Source: CADEDV01 sp964412375
GTDB taxonomy: Bacteria > Bacteroidota > Bacteroidia > Chitinophagales > Chitinophagaceae
NCBI GenBank assembly: GCA_964412375.1
Contig: CAYPOD010000002.1
Location: 1 to 64,000, forward strand
Reading direction: 5' to 3'
DNA: 64,000 nucleotides
Part shown: one piece after another, positions 25,599 through 33,434 of the stretch
Layout of the letters: every line of letters starts with the position of its first letter
Position numbering within the stretch: position 1 is the first letter of the stretch
The notes under the pieces: model-generated
Database searches by the model: none
What the model saw: only the letters and a program-made list of their open reading frames with translations
What the model was told of the DNA's origin: nothing
Position numbers and translations under genes: made by a program

Positions 25599-26447
25599 AT
25601 GGAAAGAAAGAAGATAGCAATAGTGGGAGTGGGATTGATCGGTGGTTCGCTGGCTTTGCAACTGCATGAAAAAAAACTTTCAGCAAGACTGATAGGTGTG
25701 GATGCAAATCCCGGTCATGCACAACAAGCTATCGAACTGGAGCTGGTGGATGAAATGCTGCCGCTGGATGAAGCGATTGAAGCATCCGATGTGATCGTTT
25801 TGGCCATACCAGTTGACAGGATAGTGGAACTGCTGCCATCACTATTGAACAGGATAAGCAACCAGGTTGTAGTTGATCTTGGTTCAACCAAAAGTCAGTT
25901 GATTGATATTATTAAAGACCATCCCAAAAGGGGGAGATTTGTGGCCACGCATCCGATGTGGGGAACAGAATACAGCGGTCCTTCGGCGGCGGTGCGTGGG
26001 GCCTATGAGAACAAGGCAGTGATCATTTGCAATGCGGAAGAAAGTGATGCCGATGCCCTGGATTGGGTGAAGCACATGTATAAGAAGATCGGGATGCATA
26101 TTTTGGAAATGGAAGCGAAGGCGCATGACCTGCATGCTGCATATGTGAGTCATATATCACACATCACCTCTTTTGCGCTGGCAAATACAGTGCTTGAAAA
26201 AGAAAAAGAACAGAACGCCATTTTTGAACTGGCTTCAGCGGGTTTTGAAAGTACGGTGCGGCTGGCAAAAAGTAACCCGGCCATGTGGGTGCCCATCTTT
26301 ATGCAGAACAGGGAAAATGTGCTGGATGTTTTGAAAGAGCATATTGCACAGTTGCAGCGATTCAAAGAGAGTATTGAAAAAGAGGATGACAGGTATTTGA
26401 TGCGCTTGATCGAGGAGGCGAATAAGATAAGGAGGATAATAAAATAG
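25599..26447 (+). CDS. tyrA: prephenate dehydrogenase
   Basis: 282 aa. The NAD(P)-binding motif is IAIVGVGLIGGSLALQL with an acidic residue (VDANPGHA) at the end of strand 2, suggesting NAD+. VVDLGSTKSQLIDII and RFVATHPMWGTEYSGPSAA carry the active-site residues including the His of the HPMxG motif. It oxidatively decarboxylates prephenate to 4-hydroxyphenylpyruvate. The stop lies 282 bases before the DAHP synthase, the only long gap in the operon. Confidence 0.93.
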   Translation: MERKKIAIVGVGLIGGSLALQLHEKKLSARLIGVDANPGHAQQAIELELVDEMLPLDEAIEASDVIVLAIPVDRIVELLPSLLNRISNQVVVDLGSTKSQLIDIIKDHPKRGRFVATHPMWGTEYSGPSAAVRGAYENKAVIICNAEESDADALDWVKHMYKKIGMHILEMEAKAHDLHAAYVSHISHITSFALANTVLEKEKEQNAIFELASAGFESTVRLAKSNPAMWVPIFMQNRENVLDVLKEHIAQLQRFKESIEKEDDRYLMRLIEEANKIRRIIK

Positions 26448-26729
26448 ATGCCTCCTCAACCCCTCCAAAGGAGGGGCTTATAAAGCTTCAGTTATTTGAA
26501 TTGTTTTAATGTTATGAAGATATAAGGCAAAGTTTTAAACAGCCCCGTAGGGGCTGAATGTTCGTAGAAGAATAAATGAATTTAACGGGAACCCCGTAGG
26601 GGTTCAACATTGATGAACAGGATTGCCGAACGATGAAGTGTGCGACGCCTGCCTGCCGGCAGGCAGGCAACGAAGATGCCATGAAAAACCAAAGCTGGTA
26701 ACATAATAATTAACTTTACAACATATACT
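26448..26729. repeat. intergenic nest of four palindromic repeats inside the aromatic operon
   Basis: This 282-base gap has no gene. It holds CCCCTCC-aaa-GGAGGGG (26460-26476), CAGCCCC-gta-GGGGCTG (26540-26556), GAACCCC-gta-GGGGTTC (26589-26605) and a perfect 22-bp palindrome made of GCCTGCCTGCC and its reverse complement (26647-26668). None is followed by a T run, so they are not typical terminators. No exact TAnnTTTG box lies on the plus strand just upstream of 26730. Two of the four families also occur inside coding genes nearby. Confidence 0.8.
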
Positions 26730-27818
26730 ATGCAAACAATCGAACAAGTAACAAAAGAAACAGTGCAGCAAACATGGGAGAAACGTCCGCTGATCATCAG
26801 TGGACCCTGCAGTGCGGAAACAGAACAACAGGTGCTGGAAACAGCACAGCGCTTAGCCGCTACCGGTAAAGTGAACATGCTGCGGGCCGGCATCTGGAAA
26901 CCGAGAACCAAACCGGGTATGTTTGAGGGCATCGGGGCAAAAGGATTGCCCTGGCTGCAACAGGCGAAAAAAATAACAGGCCTGCCAACAACGGTGGAAG
27001 TGGCAACAGGCAAACAGGTGCAGGATGCATTGACATTTGATGTGGATGTGTTATGGATCGGCGCCAGGACAACAGTGAATCCCTTTAGTGTGCAGGAAGT
27101 GGCCGATGCGCTGCGGGGAGTAGATGTGCCGGTGCTGATCAAAAACCCGGTGAACCCTGATCTTGAATTGTGGAGTGGCGCCGTGGAGAGAGTGGCAAGA
27201 GTGGGAGTGAAACAAATTGGTTTGATACACCGTGGCTTTCACACCTATGGCAATACAGAGTATCGCAATGTACCGATGTGGCACCTGGCTATTGAAATGA
27301 AACGACGCAACCCGGATATGATGATGATCAATGACCCTTCGCATATCTGTGGCCGTCGTGATATTTTGCACGACACGATGCAAAAAGCTATTGACCTTGA
27401 CTATGACGGGTTGATGATCGAAAGTCATATTGATCCTGATAATGCGTGGAGTGATGCAAAACAACAGGTGACACCTGAGCGGTTGCTGGAAATGCTGGAC
27501 ACTATCATCTGGAGAAAGGAAGATATTGCGTCGGAAGCATTTCACCAGGCATTGGAGAAGCTGCGGCAGCAGATCAATCACCTGGATGATGAGCTGATGC
27601 AGATTCTAAGTCAGCGGATGAAGATCGCTGAGCAGATCGGTTTATATAAAAAAGAAAACAATATCACCATCCTGCAAACCAATCGCTGGAATGAAATACT
27701 GGAGAGAGCTTTTGTTAAGGGAGACAGGATCGGGCTAAGCAAGGAGTTTATTACGAAGTATTTTGATGCAGTGCATATGGAAAGTATCAATCACCAGAAG
27801 AAGGTGATGGATGCTTAA
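26730..27818 (+). CDS. DAHP synthase fused to type II chorismate mutase
   Basis: 362 aa. Residues about 15-265 are a type I-beta (KDOPS-like) 3-deoxy-7-phosphoheptulonate synthase: RPLIISGPCSAETEQQV, GIWKPRTKPGMFEGIG, WIGARTTVNPFSVQEVAD, LIKNPVNPD, MINDPSHICGRRD (metal-binding Cys and His) and GLMIESHIDPDNAWSDAKQQVTP. Residues about 272-360 are an AroQ-type chorismate mutase (LEKLRQQINHLDDELMQILSQRMKIAEQIG). It condenses PEP with erythrose 4-phosphate at the pathway entry and turns chorismate to prephenate at the branch, so it feeds pheA and tyrA directly. Fusion of this type allows prephenate to regulate the synthase. Confidence 0.95.
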   Translation: MQTIEQVTKETVQQTWEKRPLIISGPCSAETEQQVLETAQRLAATGKVNMLRAGIWKPRTKPGMFEGIGAKGLPWLQQAKKITGLPTTVEVATGKQVQDALTFDVDVLWIGARTTVNPFSVQEVADALRGVDVPVLIKNPVNPDLELWSGAVERVARVGVKQIGLIHRGFHTYGNTEYRNVPMWHLAIEMKRRNPDMMMINDPSHICGRRDILHDTMQKAIDLDYDGLMIESHIDPDNAWSDAKQQVTPERLLEMLDTIIWRKEDIASEAFHQALEKLRQQINHLDDELMQILSQRMKIAEQIGLYKKENNITILQTNRWNEILERAFVKGDRIGLSKEFITKYFDAVHMESINHQKKVMDA

Positions 27819-27847
27819 GGAGTTTTTGTTTATAGATATATTATTAA

Positions 27848-28867
27848 ATGAAACAGGTCAGATATAAGTTTTCGAATTCGTCAGTTGATTATTACCTGGC
27901 TTATGGTATCAGTCACCTCAGGAAGATTACTGATCCAAAAGCAACGATCATCATCACAGATGAAAATGTTTATAATGCCCATACCAAACGTTTCAAAGGC
28001 TGGGATACGATTGTGCTGAAACCCGGTGAAGAACATAAAGTGCAGGCAACAGCGGATGCGGTCATAGATCAGCTGGTTGAAATGGAAGCCGACCGGAAAA
28101 CAACGCTGGTAGGTGTGGGTGGAGGTGTGATCACCGATATTACCGGTTATATCGCATCGGTGTACATGCGGGGCATACGGTTTGGATTTGTACCGACTTC
28201 ATTACTGGCATTGGTAGATGCTTCTATTGGTGGCAAGAATGGGATTGATGTGGGTGTATATAAGAATATGGTAGGAGTGATCCGGCAGCCGGCTTTCATT
28301 TTGCACGACATGGTCTTTTTGAATTCACTGCCGCAGGCTGAATGGGAAAATGGTTTTGCAGAGATCATCAAACATGCCTGTATCAGGGATGCAGCGATGT
28401 TTGTCGAGTTGGAAAAAAGATCATTGAAGCATTACCGGGGCAGGCAAAAATCCATTTGCGACCTGGTGCAGCGCAATGCCCTGCTGAAAACAAAAGTGGT
28501 ACAGAATGATGAGTTTGAAAAAGGAGAGAGAAGATTGCTGAATTTTGGACATACACTCGGGCATGCACTGGAAAACCAGTATGAGCTATCACACGGGCAG
28601 GCCATCTCCATCGGGATGACCTATGCTTGTCATTTTTCAGAAAGATTAACCGGGTTCAAACAAACAGAAAGGGTAGTAAACCTGCTGCAACAATACAATC
28701 TTCCTACCTATGCAAATTTTGATAAACAAAAAGTGTTTGAAGTGCTGAAGATGGATAAAAAGCGGGAAAGAAATGAAATGAATTATGTGTTGCTGGAGAA
28801 GATCGGGAAGGGTGTGGTGAAAAGCATTTCGTTGAAACAATTGGAAAAGATCATAGGAGATTTATAG
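27848..28867 (+). CDS. aroB: 3-dehydroquinate synthase
   Basis: 339 aa. NAD-binding and catalytic motifs: GVGGGVITDITGYIASVYMRGIRFGFVPTSLLALVDASIGGKNGID, ENGFAEIIKHA, and the zinc-binding segment RRLLNFGHTLGHALENQ with E-x-K upstream. Converts DAHP to 3-dehydroquinate, the second shikimate step. The stop is two bases before the aroA GTG. Slightly shorter than E. coli AroB (362), as is common in this phylum. Confidence 0.95.
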   Translation: MKQVRYKFSNSSVDYYLAYGISHLRKITDPKATIIITDENVYNAHTKRFKGWDTIVLKPGEEHKVQATADAVIDQLVEMEADRKTTLVGVGGGVITDITGYIASVYMRGIRFGFVPTSLLALVDASIGGKNGIDVGVYKNMVGVIRQPAFILHDMVFLNSLPQAEWENGFAEIIKHACIRDAAMFVELEKRSLKHYRGRQKSICDLVQRNALLKTKVVQNDEFEKGERRLLNFGHTLGHALENQYELSHGQAISIGMTYACHFSERLTGFKQTERVVNLLQQYNLPTYANFDKQKVFEVLKMDKKRERNEMNYVLLEKIGKGVVKSISLKQLEKIIGDL

Positions 28868-28869
28868 CC

Positions 28870-30207
28870 GTGAAAGTAACAATACATCCATCGCAATTAA
28901 GTGGAATTATTCAGGCGCCGGCTTCCAAGAGTTCGATGCAAAGAGCCTGTGCAGCGGCATTGCTGAGAAAAGGAGAAACAATAATCCATAATCCCGGTCA
29001 TTCCAATGATGATAAAGCAGCGCTGGAAATAATACAGCGGCTGGGGGCAGAAGTGATAGTTGAGGATTCAGCAGTAAGAGTTAAGAGTGAGGGAGTGAAC
29101 CCGGTGGCCGATGAAATTTCTTGTGGCGAAAGTGGTTTGAGCATAAGGATGTTCACGCCAATTGTTGCATTAAGTGATAAGGAGATCACCATTAATGGAA
29201 CAGGAAGTTTGCTGACAAGACCCATGGACTTTTTTGATGCGATATTGCCCAAACTGGGAGTAAAGATCAATAGCAATAATGGCAAACTTCCTTTGACAAT
29301 CCAGGGGCCGCTGCTACCTGCAAACATTGAAGTGGATGGATCATTGAGTTCGCAGTTTTTGACGGGGTTGCTGATGGCTTATGGAGCAGCCCCCCTAAAT
29401 CCCCCCGAAGGGGGGAATTTGGATTCTCCAACTTTGGAAACAGTTTCCATAAAAGTGAAGAACCTTAAGAGCAAACCATACATTGATCTGACATTGGATG
29501 TAATGAAGCAGTTCGGTATGAATGTGCTCGAGAACCGAAACTATGAGGAATTCATCTTTCATAATGAATCTTCTTCAATCTCCCCTTCAGGGGGTGGGGG
29601 GGCTTACACAGTAGAAGGTGACTGGAGTGGCGGCGCATTTTTGCTGGTCGCAGGTGCAATTGCCGGACCTGTTATGGTAAGAGGACTTGATCTTACTTCC
29701 ACGCAGGCAGACAAAGCGATCATGGATGCAATGATGGCTGCCAATGCAAATATTGCCATTGAGGCAAAAGGAATAAAAATTCATCCCGGAGAAATGAACG
29801 GCTTTTATTTTGATGCCACAGATTGTCCTGATCTTTTTCCTCCGCTGGTGGCGCTGGCTGCTTATTGCAAAAGAAAAACAACGATCAAAGGTGTTTCAAG
29901 ACTGACACATAAGGAAAGCAACCGGGCTGTTACGTTGCAGGATGAGTTTGATAAGATGGGAGTGGCCATAGACCTGGAAGATGATGAAATGATCATTCAC
30001 GGTAATGGCAGGGTGAAAGGCGCTGATGTGCATTCTCATCATGATCACCGGATAGCAATGGCCTGCGCCGTGGCAGCATTGAAGGCAGACAGTGAAACAG
30101 TGATTGAAGAAGCACAGGCGGTGAAAAAATCTTACCCTGATTTTTATAGCGATTTGAAAAGCCTCGGCGCTACTGTATCTTTACCGTTTAAAATTATCAA
30201 CGAATAG
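28870..30207 (+). CDS. aroA: 3-phosphoshikimate 1-carboxyvinyltransferase with two inserted repeats
   Basis: 445 aa from GTG 28870. Motifs: ASKSSMQRACAAALL (PEP and shikimate-3-phosphate binding), SGLSIRMFTPIVAL, GSLSSQFLTGLLMA, LKSKPYIDLTLDVMKQFG, YTVEGDWSGGAFLLV, DATDCPDLFPPLVALA and HHDHRIAMACAVA. It joins PEP to shikimate 3-phosphate to form EPSP. Two low-complexity inserts interrupt otherwise conserved sequence: PLNPPEGGNLDSP (residues about 175-187) and SISPSGGGGA (about 237-246). Both are encoded by copies of a CCCC/GGGG palindrome also found between genes (see findings); the flanking conserved blocks remain in frame. Confidence 0.95.
   Translation: MKVTIHPSQLSGIIQAPASKSSMQRACAAALLRKGETIIHNPGHSNDDKAALEIIQRLGAEVIVEDSAVRVKSEGVNPVADEISCGESGLSIRMFTPIVALSDKEITINGTGSLLTRPMDFFDAILPKLGVKINSNNGKLPLTIQGPLLPANIEVDGSLSSQFLTGLLMAYGAAPLNPPEGGNLDSPTLETVSIKVKNLKSKPYIDLTLDVMKQFGMNVLENRNYEEFIFHNESSSISPSGGGGAYTVEGDWSGGAFLLVAGAIAGPVMVRGLDLTSTQADKAIMDAMMAANANIAIEAKGIKIHPGEMNGFYFDATDCPDLFPPLVALAAYCKRKTTIKGVSRLTHKESNRAVTLQDEFDKMGVAIDLEDDEMIIHGNGRVKGADVHSHHDHRIAMACAVAALKADSETVIEEAQAVKKSYPDFYSDLKSLGATVSLPFKIINE
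29390..29423. repeat. palindromic element inserted in frame in aroA, copy 1
   Basis: AAATCCCCCC-gaa-GGGGGGAATTT (29397-29420), preceded by CCCCCCT. It encodes PLNPPEGGN between the conserved blocks ending LLMAYGA and starting VSIKVKNLKSKPYI. Confidence 0.8.
29576..29603. repeat. palindromic element inserted in frame in aroA, copy 2 (inverse orientation)
   Basis: CTCCCCTTCAGGGGGTGGGGGGGC is the same family read on the other strand (CCCCC..A.CCCC-tgaa-GGGGAG). It encodes ISPSGGGGA just before the conserved YTVEGDWSG block. Confidence 0.75.
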
Positions 30208-30210
30208 CAT

Positions 30211-31206
30211 TTGAATTCTTTTGGCCGCATATTTCGTGTTACCATCTTTGGCGAATCACACGGTGAATGTGTGGGGATTGTAATTGATGGTTGCCCCGCA
30301 GGTTTACCATTATCTGTCGATGATTTTTTACCTGACCTGGAAAGAAGAAAAGGCGGCACACAAAAAGGTACTACACCAAGACAGGAAGAAGATATTCCGT
30401 TGATCAAAAGCGGAGTTTTTAACGGAAAGACCACAGGCTTCCCTATCATGATCTTTTTTGAAAACAAAAATATCCGTAGCGAGGATTACCAGAAACAAAG
30501 AAGTATTCCAAGACCGGGACATGCTGACTGGGTGGCGCATCAGAAATTCGGAGGGCATGAGGATTATCGCGGAGGTGGTCATTTCAGTGCAAGGCTGACA
30601 ACAGGGTTGGTAGCGGCGGGAGTGATTGCAAAAAAGCTGATGAAAGATGTTACGATCAATGCAGCTGTTACTGAAATCGGAGGCGAAACCGACCTGGAAA
30701 AAGGTTTGCAAAAAGCCATTGATGCGAAAGATTCTGTCGGTGGCATTGTGGAATGCAGGGTGAATGGCTTGCCTGTTGGACTGGGAGAACCTTACTTTGA
30801 TTCACTGGAATCATCGCTGGCTCATATACTGTTTGCCATTCCTGCAGTGAAAGGCGTGGAGTTTGGTGCTGGTTTCGCTGCTGCAAAAATGTTCGGCAGT
30901 GAACATAACGATGCGATTGAAAACATGGAAGGGAAAACAAGAACTAACCATGCAGGTGGGATTGTAGGCGGTATCAGCAATGGGAATGAATTGGTATTTC
31001 GGCTTGCAGTGAAACCCACTTCATCAACACCAAAACAACAAAACAGCCTGAACTGGGACACCGGCAAGACAGAAGATTTTTCCATCAAAGGCCGTCATGA
31101 TCTCTGTGTGGCATTAAGGGCACCGGTGATCGTGGAAGCGGCGACGGCCATTACACTGCTTGATTTTATGATGCTGGAACAACAAATCAAAAGAATCATA
31201 TCCTGA
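30211..31206 (+). CDS. aroC: chorismate synthase
   Basis: 331 aa from TTG 30211, which directly gives NSFGRIFRVTIFGESHGECVG, the usual N-terminus. Signature motifs: GESHG, RPGHADWVAHQKFGGHEDYRGGGHFSARLT (FMN binding) and a C-terminal RHDLCVALRAPVIVEA. It converts EPSP to chorismate with reduced FMN. Last enzyme of the operon; TTG lies three bases after the aroA stop. Slightly short compared with 350-360 aa homologues. Confidence 0.95.
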   Translation: MNSFGRIFRVTIFGESHGECVGIVIDGCPAGLPLSVDDFLPDLERRKGGTQKGTTPRQEEDIPLIKSGVFNGKTTGFPIMIFFENKNIRSEDYQKQRSIPRPGHADWVAHQKFGGHEDYRGGGHFSARLTTGLVAAGVIAKKLMKDVTINAAVTEIGGETDLEKGLQKAIDAKDSVGGIVECRVNGLPVGLGEPYFDSLESSLAHILFAIPAVKGVEFGAGFAAAKMFGSEHNDAIENMEGKTRTNHAGGIVGGISNGNELVFRLAVKPTSSTPKQQNSLNWDTGKTEDFSIKGRHDLCVALRAPVIVEAATAITLLDFMMLEQQIKRIIS

Positions 31207-31227
31207 TACGAAAATTCATTAACGATC

Positions 31228-31527
31228 ATGCCGGTTATTTTCCATGTTACCACTGCTGCTGAATGGGAAGCAGCTAAAGAAAAAGGTTTTTATGAGGCCC
31301 CTTCATTACAAACGGAGGGATTTATTCATTGCAGTGAAGAACACCAGGTAGCAGGCGTGCTGGAAAGATTTTTTGCAGGTAAGACAAATCTTGTAAAACT
31401 GGTGATTGATACCGACAAACTCACAAGCCGTTATGTACAGGAATGGTCTCCATCCACACAGGATACGTTTCCTCATATCTATGGCCCAATCAATACTGAT
31501 GCGGTGATTGATGTGATCAGTATTTGA
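31228..31527 (+). CDS. DUF952 family protein
   Basis: 99 aa. IFHVTTAAEWEAAKEKGFYEAPSLQTEGFIHCSEEHQVAGVLERFF is the DUF952 signature, ending with FPHIYGPINTDAVIDV. The fold resembles ADP-ribosyltransferase-related small domains, and the conserved H-x-T, FIHCS and YGP motifs suggest a binding pocket; no function is established. It follows aroC by 21 bases on the same strand and may be the last gene of the operon. Confidence 0.88.
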   Translation: MPVIFHVTTAAEWEAAKEKGFYEAPSLQTEGFIHCSEEHQVAGVLERFFAGKTNLVKLVIDTDKLTSRYVQEWSPSTQDTFPHIYGPINTDAVIDVISI

Positions 31528-31624
31528 TCTTGCTCATAAATGTTAGTAAAAACAGATGCTGCTTCTTCCCTTGTAAGAAAGGAATGATTATTTTGTTACC
31601 AGCCACTGTCACCATTATTCCATT

Positions 31625-33304
31625 ATGAGCAAGAATAGGTCTTCGATTTATACAATTATTGCTATCATCCTGCTGGTTATGTATGGCTGCGGCAATGTCA
31701 AACATCCCCCCGGCAGCGATATAGCCTCAACCCCTGAGCAGCTAAACGAAAAAGCATCGAATAATCTTCAAAAATTGCTTGACCATGCTGCGGCCAATGC
31801 CGGTGATGCCGGGGACTCTGTTTTCCTCGCTGACACGAGGCTGGTAAAGCTTACCTATAGCCATAACCAGTTTGCAACTCATTGGTGCAGTAAGCAGGCA
31901 TGGAAGCCTGCGGGTGATTCTTTACTGCAGTTCATTCGCCATGCAAAACTATATGGTTTGTTTCCTGAAGATTATCATCAACCCATCCTTGATTCTATCT
32001 ATGCAAGACTTTTCAATGACAGTCTCAGCAAAAGCGACAGAAAAGATGCGGCGCTCTGGTCAAAGGCTGATCTGTTGCTGACCGATGCTTTTTTACACAT
32101 TGTAAAAGATATTAAGCTAGGGCATCTGCCACAGGATAGTATTTCGCAGCGGAAAGACTCAGTGTTGTCTGACAGTTTTTATATAAGCAAGCTCAACCAG
32201 GTCATTCAGGGAGCTTCATTTTACCAAACCATTGCTTCGCTGGAGCCAAAGCATAAGGGTTATCATCTGCTGAAAACAGGTATTCAAAGATTCCTGGACA
32301 GCGCCGATAACAGGGTTTTTACCAAAGTGCCTTCTTCCAAAGATCCGGGGTTTAAAATGGCATTGCAACGCAGACTGTATGAAGCCGGGTTTATCGCCTA
32401 TGACAGTGTACAGGCTGATTCAGCACAATTAGCTGCAGCCGTAAAGAAGTACCAGCAATATAAGGGGATAACTGTAGACGGAGTTGCAGGCGAAGGCACT
32501 ATTCGTTCATTAAACACAACGGATGCTGATCGTTTTATGAGTATTGCCATCACTTTAGACCGGTTTAAGCACCTGCCGGAGAAAATGCCGGAGAAATACA
32601 TATGGGTGAATCTGCCTTCTTTTTATCTGAAAGTGCAGGAAAACGATACCGTTAAAATTACTTCGAAGATCGTTTGCGGGAAAACAAAGACCCGGACACC
32701 GGTGCTCACCAGTGCTGTCAACGAGATCATCACTTACCCGCTGTGGACAGTTCCGGCCAGCATCATTGAAACAGAAATTTTACCTGCAGTAAAAAGAAAC
32801 CCTGACTACCTGGCCAAAAAAGGATTCAGTCTTATTGACTCAAAGGGTGATGAAGTGGATCCTTATGCTGTTGACTGGTCGAAATACAAAAGGGGGATAC
32901 CCTACAGGGTGGTGCAGGGAAGCGGAGACGCCAACGCATTGGGTGTGCTTAAGTTTAATTTTCCGAACAAGTATGCGGTTTACCTGCATGATACCAACCA
33001 ACGGTACTTGTTTGGTGTGCCTGTCCGGACACTGAGCCACGGATGTGTCAGGGTGCAGGAATGGCAAAAACTGGCTCATTATATCATCCGCAATGACCGG
33101 CCCGAAGTAAATGGCAAGATTGCTGTTCTTGACTCAATGAATGCCTGGCTCAGCCGTAAAGAAAAACGCAGTATTGCGATCCGCAACAGACTGCCCGTTT
33201 ATATCCGTTACTTTACCTGCGAAGGGGGTAAAGACGGTATCATTTTCCATGATGATATATATGGGGAGGACAAAGAATTGGCAGGCAGATTTTACAGGAA
33301 ATGA
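31625..33304 (+). CDS. L,D-transpeptidase lipoprotein (YcbB-type)
   Basis: 559 aa. MSKNRSSIYTIIAIILLVMYGC is a lipoprotein signal with lipobox MYGC (Cys22). Residues about 45-255 form the scaffold region found in YcbB/LdtD proteins, about 255-300 a peptidoglycan-binding domain (YDSVQADSAQLAAAVKKYQQYKGITVDG), and 320-500 the YkuD catalytic domain with the motif LSHGCVRVQEW, Cys474 being the nucleophile. It cross-links meso-diaminopimelate residues (3-3 cross-links) or attaches proteins to peptidoglycan in the periplasm. Normal length for this architecture. Confidence 0.92.
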   Translation: MSKNRSSIYTIIAIILLVMYGCGNVKHPPGSDIASTPEQLNEKASNNLQKLLDHAAANAGDAGDSVFLADTRLVKLTYSHNQFATHWCSKQAWKPAGDSLLQFIRHAKLYGLFPEDYHQPILDSIYARLFNDSLSKSDRKDAALWSKADLLLTDAFLHIVKDIKLGHLPQDSISQRKDSVLSDSFYISKLNQVIQGASFYQTIASLEPKHKGYHLLKTGIQRFLDSADNRVFTKVPSSKDPGFKMALQRRLYEAGFIAYDSVQADSAQLAAAVKKYQQYKGITVDGVAGEGTIRSLNTTDADRFMSIAITLDRFKHLPEKMPEKYIWVNLPSFYLKVQENDTVKITSKIVCGKTKTRTPVLTSAVNEIITYPLWTVPASIIETEILPAVKRNPDYLAKKGFSLIDSKGDEVDPYAVDWSKYKRGIPYRVVQGSGDANALGVLKFNFPNKYAVYLHDTNQRYLFGVPVRTLSHGCVRVQEWQKLAHYIIRNDRPEVNGKIAVLDSMNAWLSRKEKRSIAIRNRLPVYIRYFTCEGGKDGIIFHDDIYGEDKELAGRFYRK

Positions 33305-33400
33305 ATAGTGGCCTGCAGCACCCGGTAATTCTCAAAAAAACCTTTCCAAAATGGTGAATATTAGCTAAATAATTTATTTTAGGATATTGAACATACCTGT

Positions 33401-33408
33401 TATTTTTG
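33401..33408 (+). promoter_or_regulatory. minus-7 box of the ompA-like gene
   Basis: TATTTTTG matches TAnnTTTG and lies 26 bases before ATG 33435. Confidence 0.6.
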
Positions 33409-33434
33409 CTCAGTTTAAACCAAACTACCTCTTT

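Noticed and set aside
26582..27142. A 186-codon minus-strand frame over the DAHP synthase start and the palindrome nest
   Set aside because: It is the shadow of a strongly supported gene and includes non-coding palindromes; no recognisable protein.
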